Below, piece after piece: positions 37,204 through 47,447 of a stretch of 64,000 nucleotides of DNA. The translations under genes were made by a program, and so were the position numbers. Origin of the DNA: Streptomyces sp. ITFR-21 (GTDB taxonomy: Bacteria; Actinomycetota; Actinomycetes; Streptomycetales; Streptomycetaceae); contig NZ_CP134605.1 in NCBI RefSeq assembly GCF_031844685.1, forward strand, positions 1,018,501 to 1,082,500, given 5' to 3'. The notes beneath the pieces are model-generated. The model saw only the letters and a list, made by a program, of their open reading frames with translations. It did no database searches and was not told the DNA's origin. The stretch's first letter is position 1. Each line of letters opens with the position of its first letter.

Positions 37204-38328
37204 TCAGCCCAGCAGGGCGGCCAGGTCGATGGCGTCCAGGCCGTGCGCCTCGGCCACCGGACCGTAGACGACCTGCCCCTCATGGGCGTTGAGGCCGAGG
37301 GCGAGCGCCGCGTCCCGGCGCAGCGCCTCGCGCCAGCCGCGGTCGGCCAGCTCGACGACGTACGGCAGCGTGGCGTTGGTCAGCGCGTAGGTGGAGGTGT
37401 TGGGCACCGCGCCGGGCATGTTGGCCACACAGTAGAACACCGACTCGTGGACGGTGAAGGTCGGTTCGGCGTGCGTGGTGGGCCGGGAGTCCTCGAAGCA
37501 GCCGCCCTGGTCGATGGCGATGTCGACAAGTACCGAACCCGGCTTCATACGTGACACCAGTTCATTGGTGACGAGCTTGGGCGCCTTCGCACCGGGGATG
37601 AGCACCGCGCCCACCACCAGGTCGGCCTCCAGTACGGCCTGCTCCAGCGCATAGGCGTTGGAGGCGACGGTCTGCACGCGGTTGCCGAACACCTTGTCCG
37701 CCTCGCGGAGTTTGTCCACGTCCCGGTCGAGCAGCGTGACGTGGAAGCCGAGGCCGAGCGCGATGGTGGTGGCGTGCCAGCCGGAGACGCCGGCGCCGAT
37801 GACGACGGCCCGGCCGGACTGGACGCCGGGCACACCGCCGGGCAGTACGCCGCGGCCGCCGGCCGAGCGCATCAGATGGTAGGCGCCGACCTGCGGGGCG
37901 AGCCGGCCGGCCACTTCGGACATCGGGGCCAGCAGCGGCAGCCGGCGGCCCGCGAGCTCGACCGTCTCGTAGGCGATCGCGGTGGTGCCGGACTCCAGCA
38001 GCGCGTCGGTGCACTCACGGGAGGCGGCCAGGTGCAGGTACGTGAACAGGGTCTGCCCCTTGCGCAGCCGGTGGTACTCGGCGGCGACCGGTTCCTTGAC
38101 CTTCAGCAGCAGGTCGGCCTCGGCCCACACCTGGTCGGCGGTGGGGAGTATGGCGGCGCCGGCGCCGGTGTACTCCTCGTCGGGGATGGAGGAGCCCGTG
38201 CCCGCGCCCTGCTCGACGACGACCTGGTGTCCGTTGCGGACGAGCTCGTGCACGCCGGCCGGGGTGACGGCCACGCGGAACTCGTTGTTCTTGACCTCGC
38301 GGGGGATGCCCACCTTCACGTCGATCAC
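37204..38328 (-). CDS. ald: Alanine dehydrogenase
   Basis: A 374-residue NAD-dependent enzyme interconverting alanine with pyruvate and ammonia. The GTG at 38328 follows AAGGA. Substrate-site motifs include VGIPREVKNNEFRVAVTP and FTYLHLAASRECTDALL (with catalytic His); the nucleotide fold is AVVIGAGVSGWHATTIALGLG, followed by LLDRDVDKLREADKVF; the end contains PGAVPNTSTYALTNATLPYV. The length matches the family (about 371). It is typically induced by alanine, low oxygen or nutrient shift in actinobacteria. It is preceded on the same strand by the NB-ARC gene at a 158-base gap and followed by a terminator. Confidence 0.97.
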   Translation of the reverse strand: MIDVKVGIPREVKNNEFRVAVTPAGVHELVRNGHQVVVEQGAGTGSSIPDEEYTGAGAAILPTADQVWAEADLLLKVKEPVAAEYHRLRKGQTLFTYLHLAASRECTDALLESGTTAIAYETVELAGRRLPLLAPMSEVAGRLAPQVGAYHLMRSAGGRGVLPGGVPGVQSGRAVVIGAGVSGWHATTIALGLGFHVTLLDRDVDKLREADKVFGNRVQTVASNAYALEQAVLEADLVVGAVLIPGAKAPKLVTNELVSRMKPGSVLVDIAIDQGGCFEDSRPTTHAEPTFTVHESVFYCVANMPGAVPNTSTYALTNATLPYVVELADRGWREALRRDAALALGLNAHEGQVVYGPVAEAHGLDAIDLAALLG

Positions 38329-38486
38329 GGTCCTTGCACTCTGGGATGACTGCCGCGTCGTGTGCGACCGCGCCAGTCTAGTGAAGGAAGAGAAGCTGTC
38401 GAACCTTACAAAGTGGTGGGGTCGGCCGGAGGCATTGGCAGTTTCGTAGGCTGGCGGTGGACCGGGCCGGGGTCGTCGGGCCCGGC

Positions 38487-40907
38487 TCAGAGGACCGGGG
38501 CCTCGCCAGGACGCAACAGCCGCCGGGCGGCGGCGCGTTGGAGCTCGGCGCCGCCCGGGTCGCCGAGCCGGTCGAGCGCGTCGGCCAGCCGCAGCAGCAC
38601 CGCCGCCTCCAGCCGCCGCTCGCCGGCCCGCCGGGCCCAGTACAGTGCGTCACGGCAGGTGCGCAGCGCGTCCTCGGGATGGCCGGCGTACTCCTGGACA
38701 TGGGCCACCTCGGCCAGCGCGCGGGCCTGCGCGGGCAGGTCGGCGAGCCGCCGGTGGACGCCGACCGCGGCGCGCCACTCGCGCAGCGCGGGCCCGTAGC
38801 GGCCCAGGTACGTCAGCACCGCGCCGATCCTGGCGTGCAGCCTTGCCTGGTGCGGCAGTTCGCCGCGGGCCTGCCGCAGGGCCAGCGCGCGGCCGAACCA
38901 GTCGCAGGCGCGCGGCAGGTCCTGCTGGGCGAGGTAGGTGGCGCCGAGCGCTTCCAGGACCCGGCCCTCGGCCTCGGTGTCGCCGCCGGCCCGCGCCGCG
39001 TCCAGCGCCCGCCGGTACTTGTCCGCCGCGTCCCAGGGCCGCCCGGCCTCGGCGTCCAGGTCGGCCAGGTTGATCAGCGCGGCGGCCTTCTCCCGGTGCA
39101 GGCCGCGGCGCTCGGCGACGCCCAGGACCAGGTGGTGCAGTTCATACCGTTCGGCGGACGCCGGGAGCGCCGCGGGGGCCGCGGCGAGCGCCCGGACCAG
39201 GCCGGCCAGCAGGCGGCGGGCCAGCGTGTCGAGCTCGCCGTCGGCCACCGCCAGCCGCGCGGCGGCCATCAGGCCGGGCAGCCGGGAGGCCAGCCAGCCG
39301 GCCGCGACCGCGGGCGACGCGAAGCGCAGGGTGCGGGGCAGTCCGTCGGCCGGCTCCTCGCCGCCCAGCGCGGTCCGGCACGACGCCAGCAGGCGTACCG
39401 TCCGCTCCAGCATCCTGGCCCGCGCCAGCCGTACGTCCTCGGGGCGGTCCCGGCTTTCCACCAGTCCCCACAGCAGCGGCTCCAGGCAGCCGGGAAGCCG
39501 GTAGCGCCCCTCCTCGGGCACGCCGGTGAGCAGACCGCCCGTCACGAAGTCGTCCAGTGTGCTCTGCGCGGCCGGGACGGAGCAGCCGGCCAGCGCGGAG
39601 GCGGACTGGGCGTCCACCAGGCCCGCGGGGGCGACCGCCAGCAGCCGCAGTATCCGGGCGGCGGTGTCCGGCAGCGCTTCGTACACCAGCCGGAAGGCCC
39701 GGACGAGCTCACGCGGGGTCGCGGCCGACCGCAGGTCGGCGGCGTCCACCGTGTCGGCGGCGGAAGGGAAGACCGCTCGGCCCTTGGCGGCACCGCGAGC
39801 GGCAGCGGCGGGCCCGGCCGCGCCGGGCGCGGGGGCGCCGGCCCTGACCCTGGCGACGGCTTGCGGGGACACGGCGTCCGGGGCCCGGCCGGCGGCCGGC
39901 AGCGGCCCGCCGGTCCTGCCCTGGGCCGGCCGCTGTCCAAAAGCCGGCCGGCCCCCGGCCAGGCGCGCGGGCCCCTCGGCGGTGTCCTTCGCCACCAGGT
40001 CCGGCGGCGCCAGGCCGTCGACGGCCCGTGCGGCCGGGAAGACCCTGTCGGACGCGGACCGCAGCCGCGCGGCGGCCTCGGACAGGGACAGCCGCGGCCG
40101 GGCGGCGAGCCACGCGCCCACCAGGCGGAGCGCGGTCGGATGCCCCGCCGCCTCCTGCGCCAGCGACTCGGCGCCCCGGGGATCATTGGTGATCCGGGTC
40201 CCGCCCACCGCGTGCCCGAGCAGCGCGACCGCCGACGCCTCGTCCAGCCCGCCCAGCGTGCTCGGCCGGACATCGGGCACCCCGGCCAGCGGACCGCCGG
40301 AGGTGGCCACCACCAGGCTCCCCGCGGCCTCGGGCAGCACCCCGTCGAGCTGTCCCGCGTGCACCACGTCGTCCAGCACCAGCAGTATCCGGCGCCCGGC
40401 GAACGCCTTCCGGAGCGCGGCGGCGTCCGGCTCCGCCGCACCGCCGGCCCGGACGGCCCCGTCCGGGCCGGGGCGGGCTCCGCGCGCCGCGAGGGCCCGC
40501 AGCAGCGCCTGTACGGTCCGGGCCGCCGGGACCGGGTTGCCGTCGTCGTCGGTGAGGCGGAGGAAGATCCGGCCGTCCGGGTAGCGGGGAGCCAGCTGCC
40601 GGGCGAGGTGGAGGGCGACGGCGGTCCTGCCGACGCCGGGGCGGCCCACCACGAGCAGGACCCGGGCGCGCTCGCCGTGCTGGTGGCGGTCCGCGCCGAG
40701 GCCGGGGCGGGTGATCTCGGCGCGCAGTTCGGCCAGCTCCCGGTCGCGGCCGACGAAGCGGGGGGCGCCGGGGGGAAGGGAGCCCGGCAGCAGGGGGTGC
40801 GCCGCGGGCGCGGGCGCCGGGCCGGAAGGGGCCGGCCGCGCTGCGGGCGGGCCGGCCGGTGCGTCGCCGGCCGGCGCCGGAGGCGGATCGAGCGCCTGGT
40901 CCGTCAC
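38487..40907 (-). CDS. NB-ARC/TPR (STAND-like) NTPase with altered P-loop
   Basis: An 806-residue protein beginning at GTG 40907 (GGGAG upstream). After a Pro/Ala-rich start comes the NB-ARC domain: PRFVGRDRELAEL, P-loop GRPGVGRTA at 88-96, Walker B RRILLVLDDV, then a winged-helix-like part and a region of TPR helices over the last about 220 residues (ALINLADLDAEAGRPWDAADKYRRALDAARAG-type pairs). It resembles the NTPase-TPR half of SARP/AfsR regulators but has no N-terminal DNA-binding domain. The P-loop lysine is replaced by Arg, so ATP hydrolysis may be weak or absent. A linker near residues 290-380 is Ala/Gly-rich. Confidence 0.85.
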   Translation of the reverse strand: MTDQALDPPPAPAGDAPAGPPAARPAPSGPAPAPAAHPLLPGSLPPGAPRFVGRDRELAELRAEITRPGLGADRHQHGERARVLLVVGRPGVGRTAVALHLARQLAPRYPDGRIFLRLTDDDGNPVPAARTVQALLRALAARGARPGPDGAVRAGGAAEPDAAALRKAFAGRRILLVLDDVVHAGQLDGVLPEAAGSLVVATSGGPLAGVPDVRPSTLGGLDEASAVALLGHAVGGTRITNDPRGAESLAQEAAGHPTALRLVGAWLAARPRLSLSEAAARLRSASDRVFPAARAVDGLAPPDLVAKDTAEGPARLAGGRPAFGQRPAQGRTGGPLPAAGRAPDAVSPQAVARVRAGAPAPGAAGPAAAARGAAKGRAVFPSAADTVDAADLRSAATPRELVRAFRLVYEALPDTAARILRLLAVAPAGLVDAQSASALAGCSVPAAQSTLDDFVTGGLLTGVPEEGRYRLPGCLEPLLWGLVESRDRPEDVRLARARMLERTVRLLASCRTALGGEEPADGLPRTLRFASPAVAAGWLASRLPGLMAAARLAVADGELDTLARRLLAGLVRALAAAPAALPASAERYELHHLVLGVAERRGLHREKAAALINLADLDAEAGRPWDAADKYRRALDAARAGGDTEAEGRVLEALGATYLAQQDLPRACDWFGRALALRQARGELPHQARLHARIGAVLTYLGRYGPALREWRAAVGVHRRLADLPAQARALAEVAHVQEYAGHPEDALRTCRDALYWARRAGERRLEAAVLLRLADALDRLGDPGGAELQRAAARRLLRPGEAPVL

Positions 40908-41311
40908 GGGCACGCTCCCGGCTGGGTGGGGTGGTCGTCGCCGCCCCACCTGCGTGAGGGCGTGCGCAGAGCCTAGTTCACCCGGCGCCCCCCACCCCCG
41001 GGGCCGACGCGGCCGACGGGGTCAATGATCACTCCATCGGATCATCAACATCCCGGTTTCCGGACGGGTGCCGGTTCCGCACGCGGTGGTCGGGGCGCCG
41101 CGCGCGGTCCGCCGGGCGCCGCGCGCGGTGGCCGGACCGTCGCAAGCGCAATGTCCCCGCGGTGGCCGACCCGCGCCGCCGCCGCGTAGGACGCCGGCCG
41201 CCGCACGCGCGGCAGCCCGGCGGCGACCCGCCCGGCGCTCCGGCCGCCTTCCCCGGCGAACCGCGCGGCCCGCACCGTGAACCGGTCCCCTCCGCCGGCG
41301 GGCCGGACGGC
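40908..41311. other. Intergenic region, no gene seen
   Basis: About 400 bases upstream of the NB-ARC gene and downstream of the NUDIX gene. The segment around 41025-41060 (GTCAATGATCACTCC...GGATCATCAACATC) is AT-richer and is the likely promoter area for the NB-ARC gene. The rest is GC-rich with imperfect repeats of GGGCGCCGCGCGCGGT. No convincing open frame was found. Confidence 0.5.
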
Positions 41312-41935
41312 TCACCCGGTGAACGGCCGGGCCGGCCACGGCGCCTCCGCCGGGCGCAGCGCGTCCAGCCCGTCGCCGGCCAGCGCGGCGGACAGCGCCA
41401 GCACCCCGGAGACCAGGGCGTTGTTGTGCAGGTCCCCGGCCAGCACCCCGCGCACCAGTTCGGCCAGCGGGACCCGGGTGTGCTCCATGTCGGCCTCCTC
41501 GTCGAAGGCCTCGAACCGCTCGCCGTCCGCGTCGGTGACGTCCCGCGCGAGGAAGATCCGTACCGCCTCGTCCGAACCGCCGGGCGAGCTGTACACGTCG
41601 ACCAGCACCCGCCAGTCGCCCGCCTTGACGTGCGCCTCCTCGTACAGCTCGCGCTGGGCCGCGTGCAGCGGGTTCTCGCCCGGCACGTCGAGCAGTCCGG
41701 CCGGGATCTCCCAGAGCCGGTGCCGGACCGGGTGCCGGTACTGCTTGATCACCAGGACGCGGCCGTCGCCGTCCAGCGCGAGGACGGCGACGGAACCGGG
41801 GTGGACCTGGTAGTCGCGGCTGGCGGTGGCGCCGCCCGGCATGACCACCTCGTCGGTGCGGACGCCGGTCTTCTTGCCGGTGAACGGCGTGGAGGTGGCC
41901 GTGACCTGCCACTCCTGGGGGGTGTCCTGGAGCAT
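41312..41935 (-). CDS. NUDIX hydrolase, ADP-ribose pyrophosphatase type
   Basis: A 207-residue NUDIX protein. The ATG at 41935 follows GGAAGG. The fold is recognisable from VLALDGDGRVLVIKQYRHPV and the Nudix box, which starts AGLLDVPGENPLHAAQRELY and ends EEAHV (Gly...Arg-Glu-x-x-Glu-Glu with Ala in place of the usual box Gly). Downstream SSPGGSDEAVRIFLARDV matches the ADP-ribose pyrophosphatase pattern with Pro about 15-16 residues after the box. It likely hydrolyses ADP-ribose or another nucleotide sugar. It begins 65 bases after the pyrG stop on the same strand, so co-transcription with pyrG is probable, the common actinobacterial order. Confidence 0.92.
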   Translation of the reverse strand: MLQDTPQEWQVTATSTPFTGKKTGVRTDEVVMPGGATASRDYQVHPGSVAVLALDGDGRVLVIKQYRHPVRHRLWEIPAGLLDVPGENPLHAAQRELYEEAHVKAGDWRVLVDVYSSPGGSDEAVRIFLARDVTDADGERFEAFDEEADMEHTRVPLAELVRGVLAGDLHNNALVSGVLALSAALAGDGLDALRPAEAPWPARPFTG

Positions 41936-42000
41936 GGTGCGCCTTCCGGAATCCGTCGGGGGAACGAACAGGGAGCGTCGCGAGGGCCGGCGGGGGCCGG

Positions 42001-43653
<1,653 letters not shown>

Positions 43654-44223
43654 CGGAGGGCTCCCGTGGTCGCGAGGTGAGGGTCGAAACGGCGTTCGTA
43701 CCTGGGAGCGCCGTCGCGGCGGTTCAGTGGTTCAACCCACCGGCCCACGGGCTACCAGGGTAACAGCGCCGCCGTGCCGCCCTTCCCGACGGCACGTGCC
43801 AGCGGGGACTTCCCGCTGCTCGCCGGGGCTGTGGCGGTCGTGTGCGGGACTCGTGGGAATGCTGTGCCGCGGCACAGCGGCGCCGACGCGCCCCCGACCG
43901 GGGTTGTGTTCGCAAACGGTTACGTTCATTTGTCGGCAAGGTGTCCCGGGTCCACCCGTCCGGCGGAGCGAAGATCGCCGAGAGGCGCACACCGGCCGTC
44001 GCGAAGACGTATTCTGCTCGAACGCATTGCGCGAGCAGCGAGCAGACCGGCACGGCACCATCCCTTGCCCTCTTCCGGATCACCGAGCTCGTCATAGATC
44101 CGTCATAGATCCAGAACAGATCGCACCGCAGATCCAGACCGGAACGGCTCCGGACCTGAGGTGTCTTGTTCCCCCATACCGACCGTCCCAGTGGGGCGGC
44201 GCCGTGTTCGACTGGAGTTGCAC
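43654..44223. other. Divergent intergenic region pyrG / GH15 gene
   Basis: About 570 bases. It contains the 18-bp palindrome at 43861-43878, an AT-richer stretch around 43905-43945 with TTCGCAAACGGTTACGTTC, and two adjacent copies of CGTCATAGATC at 44090-44111. Promoters for both genes must lie here. I see no open frame with coding character. Confidence 0.55.
43861..43878. promoter_or_regulatory. Perfect 18-bp palindrome
   Basis: GCTGTGCCGCGGCACAGC is its own reverse complement, located 208 bp upstream of pyrG and 346 bp upstream of the GH15 gene. It may be an operator for a dimeric repressor; I do not recognise the consensus. Confidence 0.45.
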
Positions 44224-46035
44224 GTGGCCGGGCGTATCGAGGACTACGCACTCATCGGTGATATGCAGACCGCCGCCCTGGTCTGCGACGACGGGACGGT
44301 CGACTGGCTGTGCCTGCCGCGGTTCGACTCTCCGGCGGTGTTCGCCGGTCTGCTCGGCACCGACGAGCACGGTTTCTGGCGGCTGGGCCCCGCCCATCCC
44401 GCCGGCGCCGAGCCGCCGACGGCCACCCGCCGCCGGTACCGGGGCGATTCGCTCGTCCTGGAGTCGGAGTGGGACACCGCCCGCGGCACCGTCCGGGTGA
44501 TCGACTTCATGCCGCCCCGGGACGGCGCGCCGCAGCTGGTCCGGATCGTGGAGGGGGTCCGCGGCCGGGTGCCGATGTGCTCCAGCCTGCGGATGCGGTT
44601 CGCCTACGGGCAGGTCACGCCGTGGGTGCACAAGGTGGGCGACCGTACGGTGGCGGTGGCCGGGCCGGACTCGGTCTGGCTGGACACCGAGGTGGACACC
44701 TACGGCGAGAACCTGACCACCTACTCGGAGTTCACCGTCGCCCCCGGGGACCGGCTGTCCTTCACCATCAGCTGGGAGCCCTCGCACAAGCCGCAGCCCT
44801 CGCTGCCGGAGCCCGACGTGGCGCTGGCCAACACCGAGGACTTCTGGCGGGAGTGGGTCGAGCAGTGTACGTACACCGGTCCCTACCGGGAGGCGGTCGT
44901 ACGTTCGCTCATCACTTTGAAAGCGCTCACCTACGCGCCGACCGGCGGGATCGTGGCCGCGCCCACGACGTCCCTGCCGGAGGACATCGGCGGAGTGCGT
45001 AACTGGGACTACCGCTTCACGTGGCTGCGGGACGCGGCGATCACGCTGTCCTCGCTGCTGCGCACCGGCTACCGGGACGAGGCCCGCGCCTGGCGGGAGT
45101 GGCTGCTGCGGGCGGTGGCCGGCGACCCGGAGAACCTGCAGATCATGTACGGCATCGCCGGCGAGCGCGAGCTGGGCGAGAACGAGCTGCACTGGCTGCC
45201 CGGATACGAGGGCTCCGCGCCGGTCAGGATCGGCAACGGGGCCGCGCACCAGCTCCAGTTGGACGTGTACGGCGAGGTGACCGAGGCGCTGCACCTGGCC
45301 CATATGACCGGGCTGGCCCGCAACGACTACGCGAGCATCCTGCAGCTGAAGCTGATCCGCTATCTGGAGAAGCACTGGAACGAACCGGACGAGGGCATCT
45401 GGGAGGTGCGCGGACCGCGCCGCCACTTCGTGCACTCCAAGGTGATGGCGTGGGTGGCCGTCGACCGCACGGTGAAGCTGATCGAGTCCGGTGAGGTGGA
45501 CGGCCCGCTGGAGCGGCTCAAGGAGCTGCGCGAGGACATCCACTACGACGTGTGCGAGAAGGGCTACGACCGGGAGCGCAACACCTTCACCCAGTCGTAC
45601 GGCTCCCGTGAGCTGGACGCGTCGCTGCTGCTGATCCCGCAGATGGGCTTCCTGCCGCCGGACGACAAGCGGGTGATCGGCACCATCGAGGCGATCCAGC
45701 GGGAGCTGTCCACCGAGGACGGCTTCGTGATGCGCTACCCGACCTCGGCGGCGTCCACCGGTGACGAGAACCTGGACGGGCTGCCCGGCGACGAAGGGGC
45801 CTTCCTGGCCTGCTCGTTCTGGCTGGCGGACGACCTGGCGATGATCGGCCGGGTGGAGGAGGCGCGGCGGCTGTTCGAGAAGCTGCTGGCGCTGCGCACC
45901 GACCTGGGCCTGCTCGCGGAGGAGTGGGACCCGCGCCGGCAGCGCCAGGTGGGCAACTTCCCGCAGGCGTTCAGCCATGTGCCGCTGATCGACACCGCGC
46001 TGCGGCTGACCGCCGCCGGGGCGTTCCGGGCCTGA
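44224..46035 (+). CDS. Glycoside hydrolase family 15 protein (glucoamylase/trehalase-like)
   Basis: A 603-residue cytoplasmic GH15 protein. The GTG at 44224 (VAGRIEDYALIGD) follows CTGGAG. The N-terminal beta-sandwich covers residues 1-220 (DMQTAALVCDDGTVDWLCLPRFDSP), the (alpha/alpha)6 barrel the rest, with GVRNWDYRFTWLRDAAI, the segment WEVRGPRRHFVHSKVMAW and FLACSFWLADDLAMIGR. Actinobacterial members of this length are often trehalases or act on alpha-glucans; no signal peptide is present, so the substrate is internal. Its stop is 3 bases from the stop of the convergent glycosyltransferase. Confidence 0.92.
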   Translation: MAGRIEDYALIGDMQTAALVCDDGTVDWLCLPRFDSPAVFAGLLGTDEHGFWRLGPAHPAGAEPPTATRRRYRGDSLVLESEWDTARGTVRVIDFMPPRDGAPQLVRIVEGVRGRVPMCSSLRMRFAYGQVTPWVHKVGDRTVAVAGPDSVWLDTEVDTYGENLTTYSEFTVAPGDRLSFTISWEPSHKPQPSLPEPDVALANTEDFWREWVEQCTYTGPYREAVVRSLITLKALTYAPTGGIVAAPTTSLPEDIGGVRNWDYRFTWLRDAAITLSSLLRTGYRDEARAWREWLLRAVAGDPENLQIMYGIAGERELGENELHWLPGYEGSAPVRIGNGAAHQLQLDVYGEVTEALHLAHMTGLARNDYASILQLKLIRYLEKHWNEPDEGIWEVRGPRRHFVHSKVMAWVAVDRTVKLIESGEVDGPLERLKELREDIHYDVCEKGYDRERNTFTQSYGSRELDASLLLIPQMGFLPPDDKRVIGTIEAIQRELSTEDGFVMRYPTSAASTGDENLDGLPGDEGAFLACSFWLADDLAMIGRVEEARRLFEKLLALRTDLGLLAEEWDPRRQRQVGNFPQAFSHVPLIDTALRLTAAGAFRA

Positions 46036-46038
46036 GCG

Positions 46039-47175
46039 TCATCGGGTCTGTGTCTGGGACTGGGTCAACTCGTCGTAGACGCTGAGAACTTGGGCCACCG
46101 TGTCATCCTCGGTGGCCCAAGTGGCGGCCTGGGCGCGGCCGGCCGCGGTGAGGGCGGTACGGCGGCCCGGGTCGCCGAGCAGTGCGGTGACCGCTTCGGC
46201 CAGCGCGGCGGCGTCAGCGTAAGGGACCAGGACGGCGGCGTCGCCGACGAGTTCGCGGGTGCCGCCGACGTCGGTGGCGACCAGGGGGACTCCGGCGTGC
46301 AGTGCCTCCTGCGCGATCAGCGACCTGGCCTCCCAGCGGCTGGGCAGGATCACCAGGTCGGCCGCGGACAGCAGCCGGGGGACGTCGGCGCGGCGGCCGA
46401 GCAGCAGCACCGGCAGCCGTTCGGCCTCGATCCGCCGTTCCAGGGCGGCGCGTTCCGGTCCCTCGCCGGCGATGGCGACCAGCGGTCGCGGGGCGAGGCC
46501 GGCCCAGCGGGCGGCGGCGTCGAGCAGCACGCCGTAGCCCTTGCCGGGTTCCAGCCGCCCGACGCTGAGCAGCAGCGGCCGGTCGACCGCGCCGAACTCC
46601 GCCCGGGTCTTCTGCCGGCGGCGCTCTCCGTCGGCCGGCGGCCGCGGCGGTCCCGGGACCGGACGCGGTACGCCGACGGGCGCCAGCCGGACGTCGCGGG
46701 CGCCGTGGCCGCGGGCCCGGTCCACCAGGTCGGAGGAGACCCCGAGGACCACGGTGGCGCCGCGGAGCGCCCGCCGTTCCAGCCAGCGCAGCATCCGGCC
46801 GTCGTCGGCGGGGGCGTCGCCGCCGTGCCAGGTGACCACGAGCGGGATGCGGCGCCCGCCGAGCGCGAGGGCGGCCAGCAGTCCGGCGCGCAGCCCGTGA
46901 GCGTGCACCACGCCCGCGCCGGCGCACACCGCCCGCAGGGTGCCGATCGCGGGCGCGTCGGCGGCCGGGTGGCGGCCGACGGCCAGCGGGACGAAGCGGG
47001 CACCGGCGCCGGCGAAGCCGTAGTCGGCCTCAATGGCGGCGGGTCCGCACACGGTGACCTGGACACCGCGGGCGACCAGGCCGCCGGCCAGCGAGTTGAC
47101 GTGGGCGCCCGCCACCGTACTCAGCACGTGCACGGCGTGCAGCGGCCCCTGGACGGGGTGCGAGGTGCTGCTCAC
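46039..47175 (-). CDS. GT4-family glycosyltransferase
   Basis: A 378-residue GT-B enzyme. I take GTG 47175 (VSSTSHPVQGPLH), which has CAGGAGC upstream. The acceptor half begins AVHVLSTVAGAHVNSLAGGL; the donor half has LLLSVGRLEPGKGYGVLLDAA, VAIAGEGPERAALE and the nucleotide-sugar motif ILPSRWEARSLIAQEALHAG. It probably transfers sugar from a UDP- or GDP-sugar to a lipid or wall polymer. It is transcribed in the same direction as recN, 272 bases further down; that gap holds a 16-bp direct repeat (47331-47362) and a probable promoter. Confidence 0.9.
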   Translation of the reverse strand: MSSTSHPVQGPLHAVHVLSTVAGAHVNSLAGGLVARGVQVTVCGPAAIEADYGFAGAGARFVPLAVGRHPAADAPAIGTLRAVCAGAGVVHAHGLRAGLLAALALGGRRIPLVVTWHGGDAPADDGRMLRWLERRALRGATVVLGVSSDLVDRARGHGARDVRLAPVGVPRPVPGPPRPPADGERRRQKTRAEFGAVDRPLLLSVGRLEPGKGYGVLLDAAARWAGLAPRPLVAIAGEGPERAALERRIEAERLPVLLLGRRADVPRLLSAADLVILPSRWEARSLIAQEALHAGVPLVATDVGGTRELVGDAAVLVPYADAAALAEAVTALLGDPGRRTALTAAGRAQAATWATEDDTVAQVLSVYDELTQSQTQTR

Positions 47176-47330
47176 GCGGGGTAGCGCTCCTGACTCGGTC
47201 CATGACGGTAAGGGGTGCGGGCGTCTCGGCGACCTTTCAAGGATGCCAGCCCTGACCCGCTCTCCCGGTCCGGGGCTCACCCACACGGGTACGCCGCCCG
47301 TCGCAGTTCAAACGTGCCGCAGCCGCGATA

Positions 47331-47362
47331 CGTTCCACCGCCACCGAGTTCCACCGCCACCG
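47331..47362. repeat. Two tandem 16-bp copies
   Basis: GTTCCACCGCCACCGA occurs twice in direct succession (47331-47346 and 47347-47362), followed by a GTTGCGCC partial, in the gap between recN and the GT4 gene. Confidence 0.85.
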
Positions 47363-47447
47363 AGTTGCGCCGGCCGGCGAGGCGCGCCGCCCGGCCCGGG
47401 AGGGCGCCCGAAGGGAAGCGGCCCGCCGCGCGGGGCTCCGCGCCGGG

